Made by a program: the position numbers and the translations under genes. The notes beneath the pieces are model-generated. The model was not told the origin of the DNA, made no database searches, and saw nothing but the letters and a program-made list of their open reading frames with translations. From Pseudoscleropodium purum (lineage: Eukaryota; Streptophyta; Bryopsida; Hypnales; Brachytheciaceae): a stretch of DNA of 64,000 nucleotides. Location: positions 38,793,063 to 38,857,062 of the forward strand of contig OZ017795.1 of NCBI GenBank assembly GCA_963969395.1. Direction: 5' to 3'. Each line of letters opens with the position of its first letter. The stretch's first letter is position 1. This document shows positions 48,864 to 61,145 of the stretch, one piece after another.

Positions 48864-51800
48864 TTACTCATAGAGACTTCTGTATCTGATCGATCCTGCT
48901 TTCAGCACATACATGTGGTACAAAGAAGCACAAGTCGCACCAACAAGTGGTCCCACCCAAAATATCCACTGCAGCACATGAACATTCCAACAATTAGTTA
49001 CAAAGTGCCAAAACCAATTATTTTTGGTGTGTGGTTTGTTTATCAGATATACATTAATTGATTGTGATTGTGTGAAAGTGGTGGAGATGAAGTAAGTGAG
49101 CCCATTGTGGGCAGAATGGGAGCAAGCTCATAATTGAAAACTAAATTGTAATGTAGTGGTGTACATTGAAGTTCTGAAATGCACATGACTAATGTAATTT
49201 TGCCCACAATGGGCTTGCTCCCATTTTGCCTTCAATGGCTGCTCACTTACTCTACATGAAGCAAGTTCACTCTCGATGCATGAATGACAATAGCTGAGGC
49301 ATAAAAGTGGAAATACGGTAAGCCATCTTATCTATGTCACACTTAAGTGGCTTAGTTGTGCCATGATGCAACGACAATGCACATTTGAAATTTCATATTG
49401 AAATCTGCACTACTAATACTTTACATAATGGCACAAATAGGTCATAACTGAAGTATGACGCAAATAAGGTGACATGCTTAACCCTAAAATGTCATAGCCA
49501 AACCTTTGGGCTAGCATTCAGTGTATTATTTTTCAAAAACTGTAACATTTTAGTAAGGGTTATTCATTAATTAAACTGATTGTGGAGCTTACATGTTGGG
49601 ACCATTTGCCATGGTGAGGGTTGGCGACTGCAGCACCCAAACTTCGAGCAGGGTTGATTCCTGTTCCGGTTATGGGGATAGTTGCAAGGTGAACCACAAA
49701 CACTGCAAAGCCTATTGGCAGTGGAGCCAATACCTGCACAAATCAAACGCCCTTGAATTGTTAACCCTAAAACCATGGGTTGGTCATCGTGAAAATCATC
49801 CTTTTTTATACTGTGACAATAATTTACTGAAAAAAGAAACAAGTTATATGCAACATTCATGGGAGGTCAAACCTCCCCTTTTCACCTCTCTTTTATACAC
49901 AAAATTCCAAGGATGAACATATGCACATTTGGCTTACATAGAAGGATTCTCTGTCATTCATAGGACACTTGTGTCCGCAAACACATTATAGGGTTAATGT
50001 ATGTGATTTCATAAGCTATTCTACAAGACCTTCAATTGGAATCTTGGTAAGATCACATAAATTCTTTGTTACAACTTCTGTTCTTAAAAGTCAATTATGT
50101 TGGAGTTGTTGAAGACACGTCATAGCACATTGATGTTCTTCTCTAATCTAAAATAAACTTCAAAGATTGACGATATTTGTTGTTGTCATGTTAAGTGTAA
50201 TGTTTAATGTTCAAGGCATCCACAAATCATTGCATGTCTCATTATTAGATATTCAAAAAATAGATAATAATCCATAATCCTTCTCCTCAATCTAAACCCT
50301 CAACATTAACTACAATGTACACTGAAATTTGCAGGTTCTTGATTTTGTTGAATGGCTTCACATCATATCCATTTATTAATATTCTTATGCATTGTGGCTC
50401 TCACTCATTATCTTCTCCATGTCAAACGTGATTTCTACTCTTCCTATATTAGATTCAAGGTTAGTGGTATCATTTTGGTTATCATTTGTGTTTACAAATC
50501 ATGCTCTACTAATTTAGATGATGAAAATAGACCCTGATTGAAAAATGTTCAACACAATGACATTGAAATAAGGCAATGAAAACAAAAATTATGATTCCTA
50601 ACTTTTGCATACAATATTCAAACCCTATTAATGATTCATATACTTCACTTCATCTTGATCGTAATTATTTTGTGCGATTTAAAATAGTCAAACCTCCTTG
50701 ACAAATCATGAAGACTAAATTCATTTGATAATAGCTAACATGACCTTAATACAATCTCAAATCTCAAATGTTAGTTGTGACAACAAGGCAAGGAAGATAT
50801 GACATGATGGTTCCCCTAGTGGAAACCATAGCTAGCACAAACTTGCAAAATGACCACAAGAAAACCTACATGATTTGGTCTTCATAAATCATGTGAATCT
50901 TCTCATGAATCATGTCTTTAGTCCCTCCATGTTTTCACTAGTGTCAATCATCAATTTCATTAAACTTGTTGCACTTTTGACACACATAAAGATTCATTGT
51001 GACACGCTTACAAAAAGCTCTACAAACTAGGACGAGCATAGAATTACATTTGATCTTAGTAAGTCGTGTGGATCTTCTCATAAATCGTGTCCTTAGTCTA
51101 CACACACCATGTTTTCACTAGTGTCAATAATCAATTTCATTAAACTTGTGGCATGTCTAACACATGCAAAGATTCATTGTGACACACTTACAAAAAGCTC
51201 TACAAACTAGGACGAGCGTAGAATTACATTTGACTTCAAACCAAGCATTCTGGTAAGTGCCAAAGTCATGCAATATCGCCAACTTCACCCTTAAAGATCT
51301 CACCAAGTCCCTTGAACAGATTTTTTCGGTATATTTTGAAAACTTGTGTCCTGTTTTAGGCTTCCGTTTTCAGTATATTTTGAAAACTTGTGTCCTTTTT
51401 AAGGCTTTAAAGGCTTCTGTTTTTCAGCAAATTTCGAAAACTGGTGTCCTTTTAATGAAAGGCTTTACTGAAGGCTTCTGTTTTCAGCATACTTTGCAAA
51501 CTCGTGTCCTTTTCATTAAGGCTTTTAATTAAGGCCCTTTCCGTTTTCAGTGTGTCTTTTGATTCAAACTGGACAGAGTTTTGTTGTTGGGGAATGGGGA
51601 GTGTTTCTCAGTCTTCTTACCGGCACATGCGAATCTCTGGCGTTTCGTGTGGAATCGCTTGCACAGAGCACGGCGTAGAGCAACACGAACGTGCCCATAA
51701 TCTCTGCGCCCAGCGCTTGCCCAATGCTGTGGCCAGGCTTCACACTGTTGACAGCAGCTTGGCCGAATGTGTGGAACTCGTCACTGCCTTGCACTCCCCT

Positions 51801-53919
51801 GGCTATCAACGCCCCGCACATGGCGCCCAGGCACTGCGCCACCACGTAGGCCAAAGCTCTTGTCAAAGTCACCTTTTTGGCAAGGAAGAGGCCGAACGTC
51901 ACCGCAGGGTTGACGTGGCCGCCTGCAAGCAAGCAAGCAAGGAACATATTGAATTAATGATCACAAACTGGTAAAGATCCTCCTCACTAACTCGTTAATT
52001 ACATTAGCTGGAAAAGGGTGACACTAATCTGCAGAAAGTAGTGCTGACAAGGGCTGTAAAGTAAGGTTTGAAAATTCCTAGTTGCGTGCATCCTGAAAAA
52101 GTGTGAAAGTCATGGAATTTTGAAAAAAGAAGAACGATCATTCTCATATTCAAAGGAATGATCGGTAAGTCCACATTGGGCCTCATGTTTTGTTTTTTCA
52201 ACAGTTTTGAAGAGTTTATACGGGAATTCCTATTTATTCAATTTTTTTATTTTTTTTAACCAACACAAGCAAATGACGCAATATTCTTCACTCAAGAGAA
52301 TGATATAAAAAAAAATTCTCCATTTAGATTATACCATTCACGATATGATCAATCAAAGTGATCAATTTTAAATCAAGAATCCTTGGTACTTATAGGGTTA
52401 AGGTATTTCCATTCCAGCATCCAATTACCATGTTGTTTTAGAAATTTCACAGAGTCCATAGTTCTTGATAGAGCATAGTTGAGCATGGTCCACACAAGGT
52501 AACATGGAAATAGAGCCTTGTTATGGAAGTAACACCCATCACCATGTTATTTCTTTTAGCAAGGCTCTACTTTCACGTTGCCTCGTCCAAAATCCTGCTC
52601 ATTCTAAAATCCTTAGGTCAAACCCAAAAGTACAGATACGAACGAGTAAAACATCTTTGAATTACGCCTGATAATGCTCTCAAATCTGCGACTTTTGAGC
52701 ATCATTTATCAGATAATCGATCTCAAATTCTGTAAACTTCTGACACAATGAAAGCCTTCAATGGTAGACTAGAGAGATGGGCAATCATGTAAGCATTTTC
52801 GACGTATTGGTAGAGTTATTCTGGAAGGTTTCGGTGTAACATAGAGAGACTATCTCTGATTCCCGGATTGTCAGTCCCAGTCACAATATTGCCAACGGGG
52901 AAAATCAATGTCACTGATTACCCCTATTAATTCGCCACTTCACCAGGCGGTCTCATCTTAGACTCCATTAGGGAAATCTGTCTTTTTTTCCCCCCCTGCA
53001 AGTCTCACATTCTCCCACAAACGTCAACATTTGCAACCCTTTAAATTTTCCTCTACAGCAGGTGATATCTATGAACACGAGTTACTTTGAAGATCGGTGT
53101 TACATGTGAGACTCACACAGAGAATCATTCTCATATAGTAAGATTTCCCTGATCCCCCATTTCCTAGTTTTAAACCATCTGGGAAACTTAAATGTTAATT
53201 TCGTTAAATTCGTGGAATTCTAATTTCGTAAAATTTGCTTGATTTCATTACAATAACAATGACGCGGTTCAGGCCGTGCCTGAACCCCAAATCTATACCT
53301 TTCCTAGTTTGGGGTCTGAAATTTGGCCTTTGTGAAGTTATGTGTGTGAAGATGTGTATGTGAGGACCATTTTGGGCTGTGCGAAGATCGCCAATTTCAT
53401 GAAATTCACGTTCCTAGTAGTGTTTAGTGGTATTTAGATAAGTCACCATGTTTTGGACAACCAGAGTCGCGCTAATTTAACGAAATTGACTATCTTGTGA
53501 TATTCTCATGTGTACAATGAGGAGAATCGCCCTCTGAAATCATCCAAACAGCAACAAATATCCGGAGATTCAACATTAACCATCAAGTAGTACGTACCTG
53601 AAATGCCCGCAATGCAGTAGACCAGAATGAAGATCATGCCTCCGAAGGCCCAGGCAGTTTCAATGAGTCCCGGGCCGCCCGCGCCGCCCGCGCCGATGCT
53701 TGTGGTGCCCACAAGCGTGGTGAGACTGATGTACAGAAACAGCAGCGTGGCCAGAAACTCGGCGATGATGGCGCGGTAGAACGACCATTCCTTGGCTTCC
53801 TTGGTGTCCACAATGGGCGCTGGGGGAGGCTCGTTTGCACTCCCGTTTCTCTCATTCTCCTCCGCCTTCTCGCTTCGCTCTTTGCTTAGTTGGTGAAGAG
53901 CTGGGCCTGAAGTAGACAT
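48864..53919 (-). CDS. plasma-membrane intrinsic protein aquaporin (PIP), four exons
   Basis: A water channel of the plasma membrane. Exons 53919-53598, 51922-51621, 49733-49593 and 48968-48864 join in frame at GT/AG sites to give 289 residues, normal for PIPs. Both NPA motifs are present: GGHVNPAV (Asn112) and GTGINPARS (Asn235). The selectivity-filter positions are Phe92, His223, Thr232 and Arg238, the F-H-T-R set of water-conducting PIPs. RNARDSHVP before the last half-repeat is a PIP hallmark, as is [15 protein letters not shown] at the start of helix 1. The C-terminal tail is very short, ending RYRSLYE, and lacks the serine-rich extension used for phosphorylation in many PIP2 proteins. 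The N-terminus is long and charged. The ATG region is repeated twice upstream (see the leader repeats), but only this copy runs into the channel. Introns of 1.67, 1.89 and 0.62 kb carry MITEs and tandem repeats. Confidence 0.96.
49082..49262. mobile_element. ~180-bp foldback/MITE in PIP intron 3
   Basis: The left part (AGTAAGTGAGC ... CCATTGTGGGCAGAATGGGAGCAAGC) recurs inverted on the right (GCTTGCTCCCATTTTGCC ... GCTCACTTACT). The arms are about 40-45 bp with small offsets. It is non-coding and sits between PIP exons 3 and 4. Confidence 0.7.
49761..49997 (+). mobile_element. family M element, copy 3, in PIP intron 2
   Basis: A 237-bp element with ends TTAACCCTA and TAGGGTTAA (perfect 9-bp inverted repeats). 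It shares 'ggtcatcgtgaaaatcatcc', 'ggtcaaacctcccctttt' and 'caaaattccaaggatgaaca' with the other copies. Its left end is only 28 bases beyond the 5' edge of PIP exon 3 (in genome coordinates), right beside the splice acceptor. Confidence 0.8.
50881..51233 (+). repeat. tandem duplication (~176-bp unit) in PIP intron 2
   Basis: Two direct copies meeting near 51056/51057. Both contain 'ccatgttttcactagtgtcaa', 'caatttcattaaactt' and 'tacaaaaagctctacaaactag'. High identity suggests a recent event. Confidence 0.85.
51305..51560 (+). repeat. minisatellite (~60-70-bp unit) in PIP intron 2
   Basis: Four to five diverged copies, each with 'cttctgttttcag', 'atattttgaaaact' and 'gtgtcctttt'. The array ends about 60 bases from the exon 2 donor. 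Confidence 0.8.
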
Positions 53920-54870
53920 GATGGAAGCTTCAACTTACGTACGAACTCGCACTATCTCAAGGCTTTCGATCTCTCTACTGGAAGTTCTGCAACTCTCAAA
54001 GTGAGCCCAGCCGCAACTTGGTTAAATAATATGAGACACATGCAAGCAAAACGAAGGAGTGCCAGAACTGAAATTCTATCATGCTACTGAAGCGCTAGGT
54101 ACTGTGCGGTCTTGGTCTGGAGATTGAAATGCCGGCAGATTCTAGAGTCTATTAATTTCGAGTGCAAAGAGGTTTGAAAACTGGGAGTTGCAAGAGTTAA
54201 CTGGACCAGGAGTAGACATGATTAGCGCTTGAACTTACGTGCTAGGTACTCTATGTCGATGCTTTCGATCTTTCTCCTGGACGCGCTTGCATGAACTTAA
54301 GTAGGTTGTACACTCTATTTCAATGGTTTCGACTTTTTCTCCTGGGAATTCTGCAACGCTGAAAGTGAACCCGAGCAGGTGCGACTTTGTTAATTATACG
54401 AGCAACAAGCAGAGTAAACGTAGTGTACTGAAAATTCTCTCACGGTACGCACTATTGTGCTGACTCAGGAGATCCAAATGCAGATTACTTCTAATCTGAA
54501 AGATTCTAGTCAGCCAGTGCATTTGTTTCGATGCTGAAGGTTGTGACGTTCAAGTGCGCTGAGATTTTGAAAACTGGGAGTTGCAAGGACTAAGTGGACC
54601 AGGAGTTGACATGATTAGATCTTGAACTTACGTACTCCGTCTCAATGCTTTCAATCTTCCTCCTGGAAATTCTTCAACTCTGCAAGTGACCCTAAGTTTC
54701 CCCAACTTTGTTAATTAATACGAGAACAATCAAACAAGCGCAGTGTACTAAAATTCTCACTTCGTACTATTGCGCTGTCCTTGGAGATTCAAATGCAGTT
54801 TCTAACTGACAGATTCTAGTCAGCCAATGCATTAATCTCGATGCCGAAAGTTGTAACGTTCGATCAATGC
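53880..54870 (-). repeat. triplicated PIP leader and start-codon region
   Basis: Read on the minus strand, the functional ATG at 53919 (MSTSGP) has two upstream relatives: ATG at 54219 (MSTPGPVNSC, frame closes at 54142 after 25 codons) and ATG at 54612 (MSTPGPLSPC, closes at 54550 after 20 codons). The leader just upstream of each is also shared ('aacttacgta', 'ctttcgatct', 'ctcctgga', 'cttttgtt.aattat'). Successive starts are 300 and 393 bp apart. The two upstream copies lack the rest of exon 1, so they are decoy starts if transcription begins above them. Confidence 0.85.
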
Positions 54871-56470
54871 AAGTGCACGTACACAGTTCCACGTGCCCGA
54901 TGCTAAAAAACCTCGGACTGGAATAGATCTGAGGTTTCAGTCCGGCAACTAAATCTGTGTCACTTTCATTGAAATCTGCCTTTCTAAAGACGCGAGGCTT
55001 GAACTGAATGTACTCTGGTTGCACCCAATTAACCAACCTAGGGCAACAACGTACCAACACTTGAGGTCTGCAAGATTAGAATACTCCTCTCTAGCGCGCT
55101 CCAATCTCCAAAACCCAAGACTCTATGCATCGATCCTTAAGCAAAAACCAAACAGAAAAACAGAAGTATTCATACATGCTTTGGCTTGTAAAATTCTTAC
55201 TGAAACAGCCTCAATTCTTTGTATGGACCGTAGTGCGGCCAGCAAAAAAACGACCTCACCGGAACGATTCTAACAGACGAAGACGTGCTCTAACTTAGCT
55301 GTGCTTCGCTTCGCCGTATGTGCGTTCTGCACCGGCCTTTCAGACATTGGAGCTTGAATCAAAGGCTTTATAAAATGAATTGTTCACAGGTGTAACCATG
55401 CATGGATACAAATCATTCTAGCCATACAGTCGTGAATGACTGTAATGTAGATGTCGGTTTTGCAAGTAAAATGATTCGTTCGCAATTAGGCGGTGTAGTT
55501 TCCCTTGTTCAATCACATTCTCTGAATGTGCAAAATATTGTTTGACTTTCTCTGATTGGGAAAGTCAACTGGATTCGCTTTTGAGTATTTAAAGGTTGTC
55601 ATCAATCATAGTCTACATGCAAATGCAGATCTAGTCAGTGAGTCACGGTTGGTCTGCAAGTGTCTGTTGCACCGTCTTCCAGTTGGAGGTTGGATAAAGC
55701 CCCAGCAAATTTGTTTCAATGGTGGTCAGCAGTGGAAGGAGCTTGTGGTTGGTTATTTATACACACATGTTTTGGAAAAAGTGGTTTTCAAAGGACTGCG
55801 ACTTTTTGTCCTCTGGATTGATTAGTCCGTCCAGCCGTATGTACAGTAAGGTGGGTACCCATAAAACTGCCACTTTTTGCTCCTGTGTTTAGTTACTACA
55901 TTTAATTCCTAGTCAAAATTTCATTGATTTTCTTGTGGGAAGTGAAAGGAGGTTCCAATGCACCAAAGAACACAACATTTGGATATTGTATGCAAAAGTT
56001 ATGTAGGGGCAAAGTTTTTAATGGTTGATGTTCTAAAATCTTTTCTTCAACATATGTACATCTTGATTTGGAAGTTGTATATAGAATGATGATGATGGCT
56101 TTTGGTAGGTGCAAATCCATTTTAAATTTTCTTTACTTATATCATTGCACTAAAGAAGATAGATTTTGGAGCACATATGATTGAGTTGTATTTTGAGGAC
56201 TACGTTTCAACTTCAAATGAAATCCAAGAAAGTTCAAAAAATATGAAACAATGTTGGATTAGATGCCAATTCCATTTGTCTTCCTCTGAAAAGTTTCCTA
56301 GTGATTGTTTCAATGAGTTTAGCTCCCCCCCCCAAAAAAAAAAAAAACAACAACAAACACACAATCAGTTCTTAAATGGTTGGTCTCTTTTCTTTAAGAG
56401 CAGACTAGCTGAGGGACTGCATCCCAAGGCAAAGTAGAAAAGCCTCCGAGTTTCAGTGGCACCGCTTCAA
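54871..56470. other. spacer upstream of the PIP gene
   Basis: No recognisable gene. About 55840-56110 is a reverse-oriented copy of the dispersed repeat seen at 47.45 and 48.19 kb. A C-run joined to an A-run lies near 56327-56346. Confidence 0.4.
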
Positions 56471-56825
56471 CCGACTGACTGACTGATATATCCCCAGCAG
56501 CTCGAGGAGGGCATGTCCAGTTGTGCCACCTCGGTGTCCAAGTGGAGCAAGGGCCGAGCCGCGGAGCTTCTTCCCTGGCACGGCCTCCAGCTTTGGCTCC
56601 TACAAGTTCGGATCTCCTCACAACTCACAGGAAGGCAAAGGGGCTCCACCAACCAAAAGGAGGAGGAGGAGGAGGAGGGGACTCTTTGGGATCTTGCTGG
56701 CGCATATTTAGTCTTTTATCATATTAAGCCAGATGCTCAGAATTCAAGGTTTGGGGAGAATTGCCGCCGCTACATTCGGGAGGAGGTCAGTGGACGCTTT
56801 TAGAGCCCCAGCACTTTATATCTTA
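56471..56825 (+). other. GC-richer patch with competing short open frames; gene status unclear
   Basis: Composition changes sharply from the AT-rich surroundings. Three overlapping plus-strand frames stay open for 60-95 codons and a minus frame for about 75; an (AGG)n tract at 56659-56682 makes poly-Glu, poly-Gly or poly-Arg depending on frame. None contains a motif I recognise. It could be a first exon, a UTR or chance. Confidence 0.3.
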
Positions 56826-56997
56826 GGGCTGCTTCACACATGGGCCCAAGGTTGAGAGTCCTTTAGCCTCCACCAATCAAATTTCAGAAAATCCCAACTT
56901 TGGCCTCTCGACCCTTCACACAAAGCGGCACAATCTAAAGTCCGTCGCCCTCCAAAGTGCCTACATGGAAGCCCAAGCTCCTATGTGGCAATAGCCT

Positions 56998-57070
56998 CAT
57001 GACAGACTCTCGACCAAAGTTTGGGTCGCCACAAAGTGGCGACCCAAACTTTAGTTGAGAATCCGTCATG
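56998..57070. repeat. strong internal hairpin (17-bp perfect arms, ~35 bp overall)
   Basis: AAAGTTTGGGTCGCCAC (57016-57032), a three-base loop AAA, then the exact inverse (57036-57052). Pairing extends outward with mismatches to CATGAC at 56998 and GTCATG ending at 57070. It lies within the PIF-like MITE, so a transcript could fold into a small-RNA precursor-like stem. Confidence 0.85.
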
Positions 57071-57118
57071 ATGCCCATTTATTGCCCATTTCTTTGGACT
57101 CTCACCCAAAGTTTAGCC

Positions 57119-57395
57119 CATGGTTGTCATAACGGGCGAGTTAGGGTCATCGGACTGGACGGACGGACGGTCCGGACGGCTTTAATTTTGTAACTTGTGC
57201 AATTTTGCAGAATGACACGTCACCTCGTCCACGCCCTAACGATCTCGTCTGCGCCCAACATGTTCTTTAATCCACATGGCATCCACGTGGCCTATTTTTC
57301 CGTTATTAGAAAGTCAACTATGTGTTGACTGTATTAGACGGGTGGGACCTCTAACGGACGAGCAAACTGAACGTCCGTCCACTATGACAACCATG
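57119..57395. mobile_element. nested hAT-like MITE with 8-bp target duplication
   Basis: A 277-bp element with perfect 13-bp ends CATGGTTGTCATA, flanked by the 8-bp direct repeat GTTTAGCC (57111-57118 and 57396-57403). It lies within the PIF-like MITE, so it arrived later. The 8-bp duplication points to hAT. The interior has CGGACGGAC-type short repeats and no coding frame. Confidence 0.85.
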
Positions 57396-57571
57396 GTTTA
57401 GCCATGGACTCCCACGACCTCTTGACTTGGTCGGCCCATGTGTGAAGCACCCCTTAGTAGGGACTAGTGTGCCCTTGTGATGTGGCCATGGTCAAAATAA
57501 AAGTAAAAGTAATTTTTAAAATTGAAAATTTATAAAAACTTCAAAATCCATTAACTTTCACACAATAGGTC

Positions 57572-58503
57572 TTAATCTTCTAAAGTTCTTTGACTATGTA
57601 TTCACCAAAAACGCTCCAAAACTGCCATTTTTAGGACAAGTTCAAAAAAAAATTAAAAAACATTTTTGAACACATCCAACCACATGATCTTGTATTATGA
57701 TAATTTGAGAAGATATAGGGAAAAATTTCAGAAATTTCCATAGTGTAGATTGCAAGATATTAGCGTTTCAATTGACAAAAAGCCTTTTTTGGGCCTTGTA
57801 AAAAATCGGGCAACTGCACTTCACAAGGTCATGTTTGTATAAAAAGATGTCCAAAATGATTGCAACTCATTGGATTCATTCTTCAAGTCAAGTTGGCTAC
57901 ATTCTTGAAAAATTTCAGATCGTTTGGAATTGTGCAACATATAGGAAAAAAATAGTAGGTAGAAAGAAGTAGAGAATAATCAAAATACTAAATTGTTTAT
58001 AATTTAATTATAGAATTGAAAAATGCCAATTCCAATGGTTGCAATGTTGTAATAAAAAACCTTCACCTAATATTTTTATTTTTTTCCAAAAAAATTGAAT
58101 ATTAAGTTCAATAAAGAACTTCAAAGTTTATTTTGGAGTAGAGAATCCATAACCGCCCGCAAACTAAAACACCCCATAACTTTTGACTCATTGATCAAAA
58201 TGGAATGATTCAAAGCTTTATATGTATATATAAATCTAAAAAATTAATTAAAAATTTTTGTTTTGGAGAAAAGTGATTTTTCAGATCTGCCCGAACTGCC
58301 CAAGTTGAGAAATAAACTACATATTAGGCCATAACTTTTGACTCATATTTCTAAATGTCCTAAAATTTAGTGCACATGAAAGATATTCCTCGTTCACACC
58401 TTCTATTAAAATTTGGGCTAAAAATACGAAAATCTCTGCTCACATGCACTTGCCTCCAAAAGCTACATTGCCAAAAAATGCACCTTGGTCCTTTAGAAGT
58501 TAA
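57572..58503 (-). mobile_element. T1 element, copy d, reverse orientation
   Basis: Reads on the minus strand from TTAACTTCTAAAGGACC (ending 58503) to the inverse of TTAATCTTCTAAAGTTC (57572). Shared interior: 'atatcttgcaatct', 'gcaactgcac' and 'ggtgaatacatagt' on that strand. It is 932 bp, non-coding and old. Confidence 0.75.
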
Positions 58504-61111
58504 CACCAGGAAACAAAGCCTATGCATCCCTCGTCATTGAGGGCTTTCTAAAAGTACTAAGAATGTGACTGGGGGACACACAATCTAAAAGATCTCACCA
58601 TAACAAACAAAACAAACATCCTAACGTAAGGTATACATTGATTCTCAAGGCAAACTAGAAAAGGCATTAGATTTAGGGTTGTCAAATATTCAAATTTACA
58701 AAGTTTTGAGAGCAAGCACAACATTGTTTACAAATGAGGTAGGGGTTGTTTTGCATCTTTGAAAAAGAGACCTCTATAGTAAATAAAATTGTATTATTGA
58801 TGGCTCATTAGCCAACCCCCAATCTTTGAATGAATAACCAATAAGTCCCTCTTAGGCATTTAGCAAAGCATATTATCTTTCTAAGATGTGAAGGACCATT
58901 ATTGGTCTTTATACAATTTTCTGAAGAGAATAGAAAAGAGTATTTTGTCTTCTTGTTTCAAAAGAAGGAGACAAATCGAGGAGTGTTCTACATGACATGT
59001 ATTTTAGTCAACTCATTTTTGAAAACAAAGAATGCATTATAGATTTTTTTTCAAGCCAAAACATAGAGCTTCTTGTTATTGTTCACGTATGGTTGTAGTT
59101 GGCTATTGGGCATAATATTCTTGAGAAAGGAAGTTTGGAATTTCTTTTATATGGCCATTGTAACAAAAATTATTTGTATTATAGTTGCTCATAATTCATG
59201 GACAAACATGCAAGATTTTCTACAATGAAAGGAGCCTTATTTCATGGGAAGCAAAGTAGCACCCATCTTGAAGTTTAAGAAAGTTATAGCATACTAATTT
59301 GGTTTGTTAAATTCCTAATATGTTGCAATAATAAATAAATAAAAAATGTCAATCTATGAAGATTGAAGATTCATGAATGTGTATATATATTGCCTTGTGT
59401 GCAAATTGCATGTCTACTTATATTCATTGAATTCATAAAATTATTAACTCTATATCAATATCAACCTTTCTTTCTTTAGAACTATAGTTTTAGATTATGT
59501 TGTTGTAATTAATTAATGCAAAAATAAGTACAATTTTCACAACATTAGGTCTCAATAAAACAAAATCAAGTATACAAATAGGGGTTGCAATTGGATTAGG
59601 GTCCATTTTGGATATGGATACAATTCTACCTTAATATTCAACCACAAATTTTGTTCATTGTTATGCCAAATTCAGTAGCTTTAATTAAAATGTAGATACT
59701 ACGATGTTATGATTTGTTGCAACCACCCAAAGATGGGCAAGGAGAACTCATCCTCTCATTGACCTTCTATGTGTAGTCTTATAAACATTTTGAGGTTGCC
59801 AAATTGAATACATTTTTAGATTCCTATATAGATTTGGATACTTAGAATGGACTTGTCTATCATTGTAAATGATTACAAGAACCAACATCAAACCTCAAGT
59901 AAATAAATTTGAAAATCCTAAAAAGTGAATTTGAATGTACAATATTTAAGCTTATAAGTATATATAAAGAAGACCTGGAAGTATAATACTACATTAATTT
60001 ATCCAATTAGTAACTAATTATCTCCCCTCAATACTAGAATAATCCAGTGAACTATTGACTTTCTTAACAATTTTGTCTTTTTTAATCCCCAAATGCCCAA
60101 GCCATTACATTTTGGTGTTAATAAAACTTTGAAGTATTACTATAAAATATTATCAAATTATTATTTTGTTATTCTAATTAGAAAAATCATTGTTCAAGTC
60201 TATTTTTTTATCATCATATTTGGAAGTTTACCTCTGAAATTTTTTTATCATTATACAATAAAATTTAGAATCCATTTTTAAATTTTTTTCTAGTCTTATC
60301 CTAGGATATGTTATTTTAGTGCTTAAACAAATACAACCTATCCTACTATATAATTTGTACTCTTGTAAATTCAAAAATTTAAGTTAATCAATCATTGTAG
60401 GTCCAAAACATGAAATATAGAGTCTAGGTAAATCATATTATACAACTCTAGAAGCTATTTAGCAAAAAACAAGAGCACAATGCACTTAGACTTTACAAAC
60501 CAAATAGTAACTCTAACATTTGGCTTACTTCAAACTTCTAAGGTAATTTTTACCAAATCAAGTTTTTTCAAAAAAATTTGCAAAGAATTAATAAATCTAA
60601 AGTTCAGGATATGGATTTGGTATCGTATAAATAAATAACCCTTCAAGATTCAAAATCTATTTTCATTTGTGAAGAAGTTGTCTGTAAATATTCAAATTTT
60701 TGTATAATATCAAAATTAAAAAAAGTTTTCATGCATTAGGATCATTTTAGAAATGGCAATAAGACCTATAATGAATTGCCTTTAAATAACACTAGATACA
60801 TTCAAGAACTAAGAGTCATGAAAATGGATGAAATTTCTAAGAGGTAGTGAGATTTCAATCTATTCTTTCATCCCAAAGAAGATACATTGGATAGAAAATA
60901 AAATTCAAAACTTTATAGAAAAGATGTGATTTAAATTCTTTCCTTTTTAAGTCTAATTTTCTACTATAACCACTTTTAACCATTTAGAGCTCATGAAGTC
61001 ACTTTTTGGTCACTTTGTCAGTGTAAATTATAATAGCAATAACATTTGCAAGGTGATTTAGACATCTTATATTTTATAAGAAGGATTTATGACTATAGAT
61101 TTATTCTACAT

Positions 61112-61145
61112 CTTTTTTTTTTTTTTTTGGGGGGGGGCGGGGGGG
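61112..61145. repeat. poly-T followed by poly-G tract
   Basis: About 17 T followed by about 16 G interrupted by one C: a sharply asymmetric homopolymer junction in otherwise AT-rich DNA. It may be prone to length change and sequencing error. Confidence 0.8.

Larger units (their letters stand above)
56826..57453. mobile_element. PIF/Harbinger-like (Tourist-type) MITE with TTA target duplication
   Basis: GGGCTGCTTCACACATGG at the left (from 56826) matches, with one mismatch, the inverse of the right end (to 57453); the repeats are about 21 bp. TTA flanks both ends (56823-56825 and 57454-57456), the target duplication typical of PIF/Harbinger. It is 628 bp including a nested 277-bp element, and carries a strong internal hairpin. 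No transposase frame. Confidence 0.82.
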
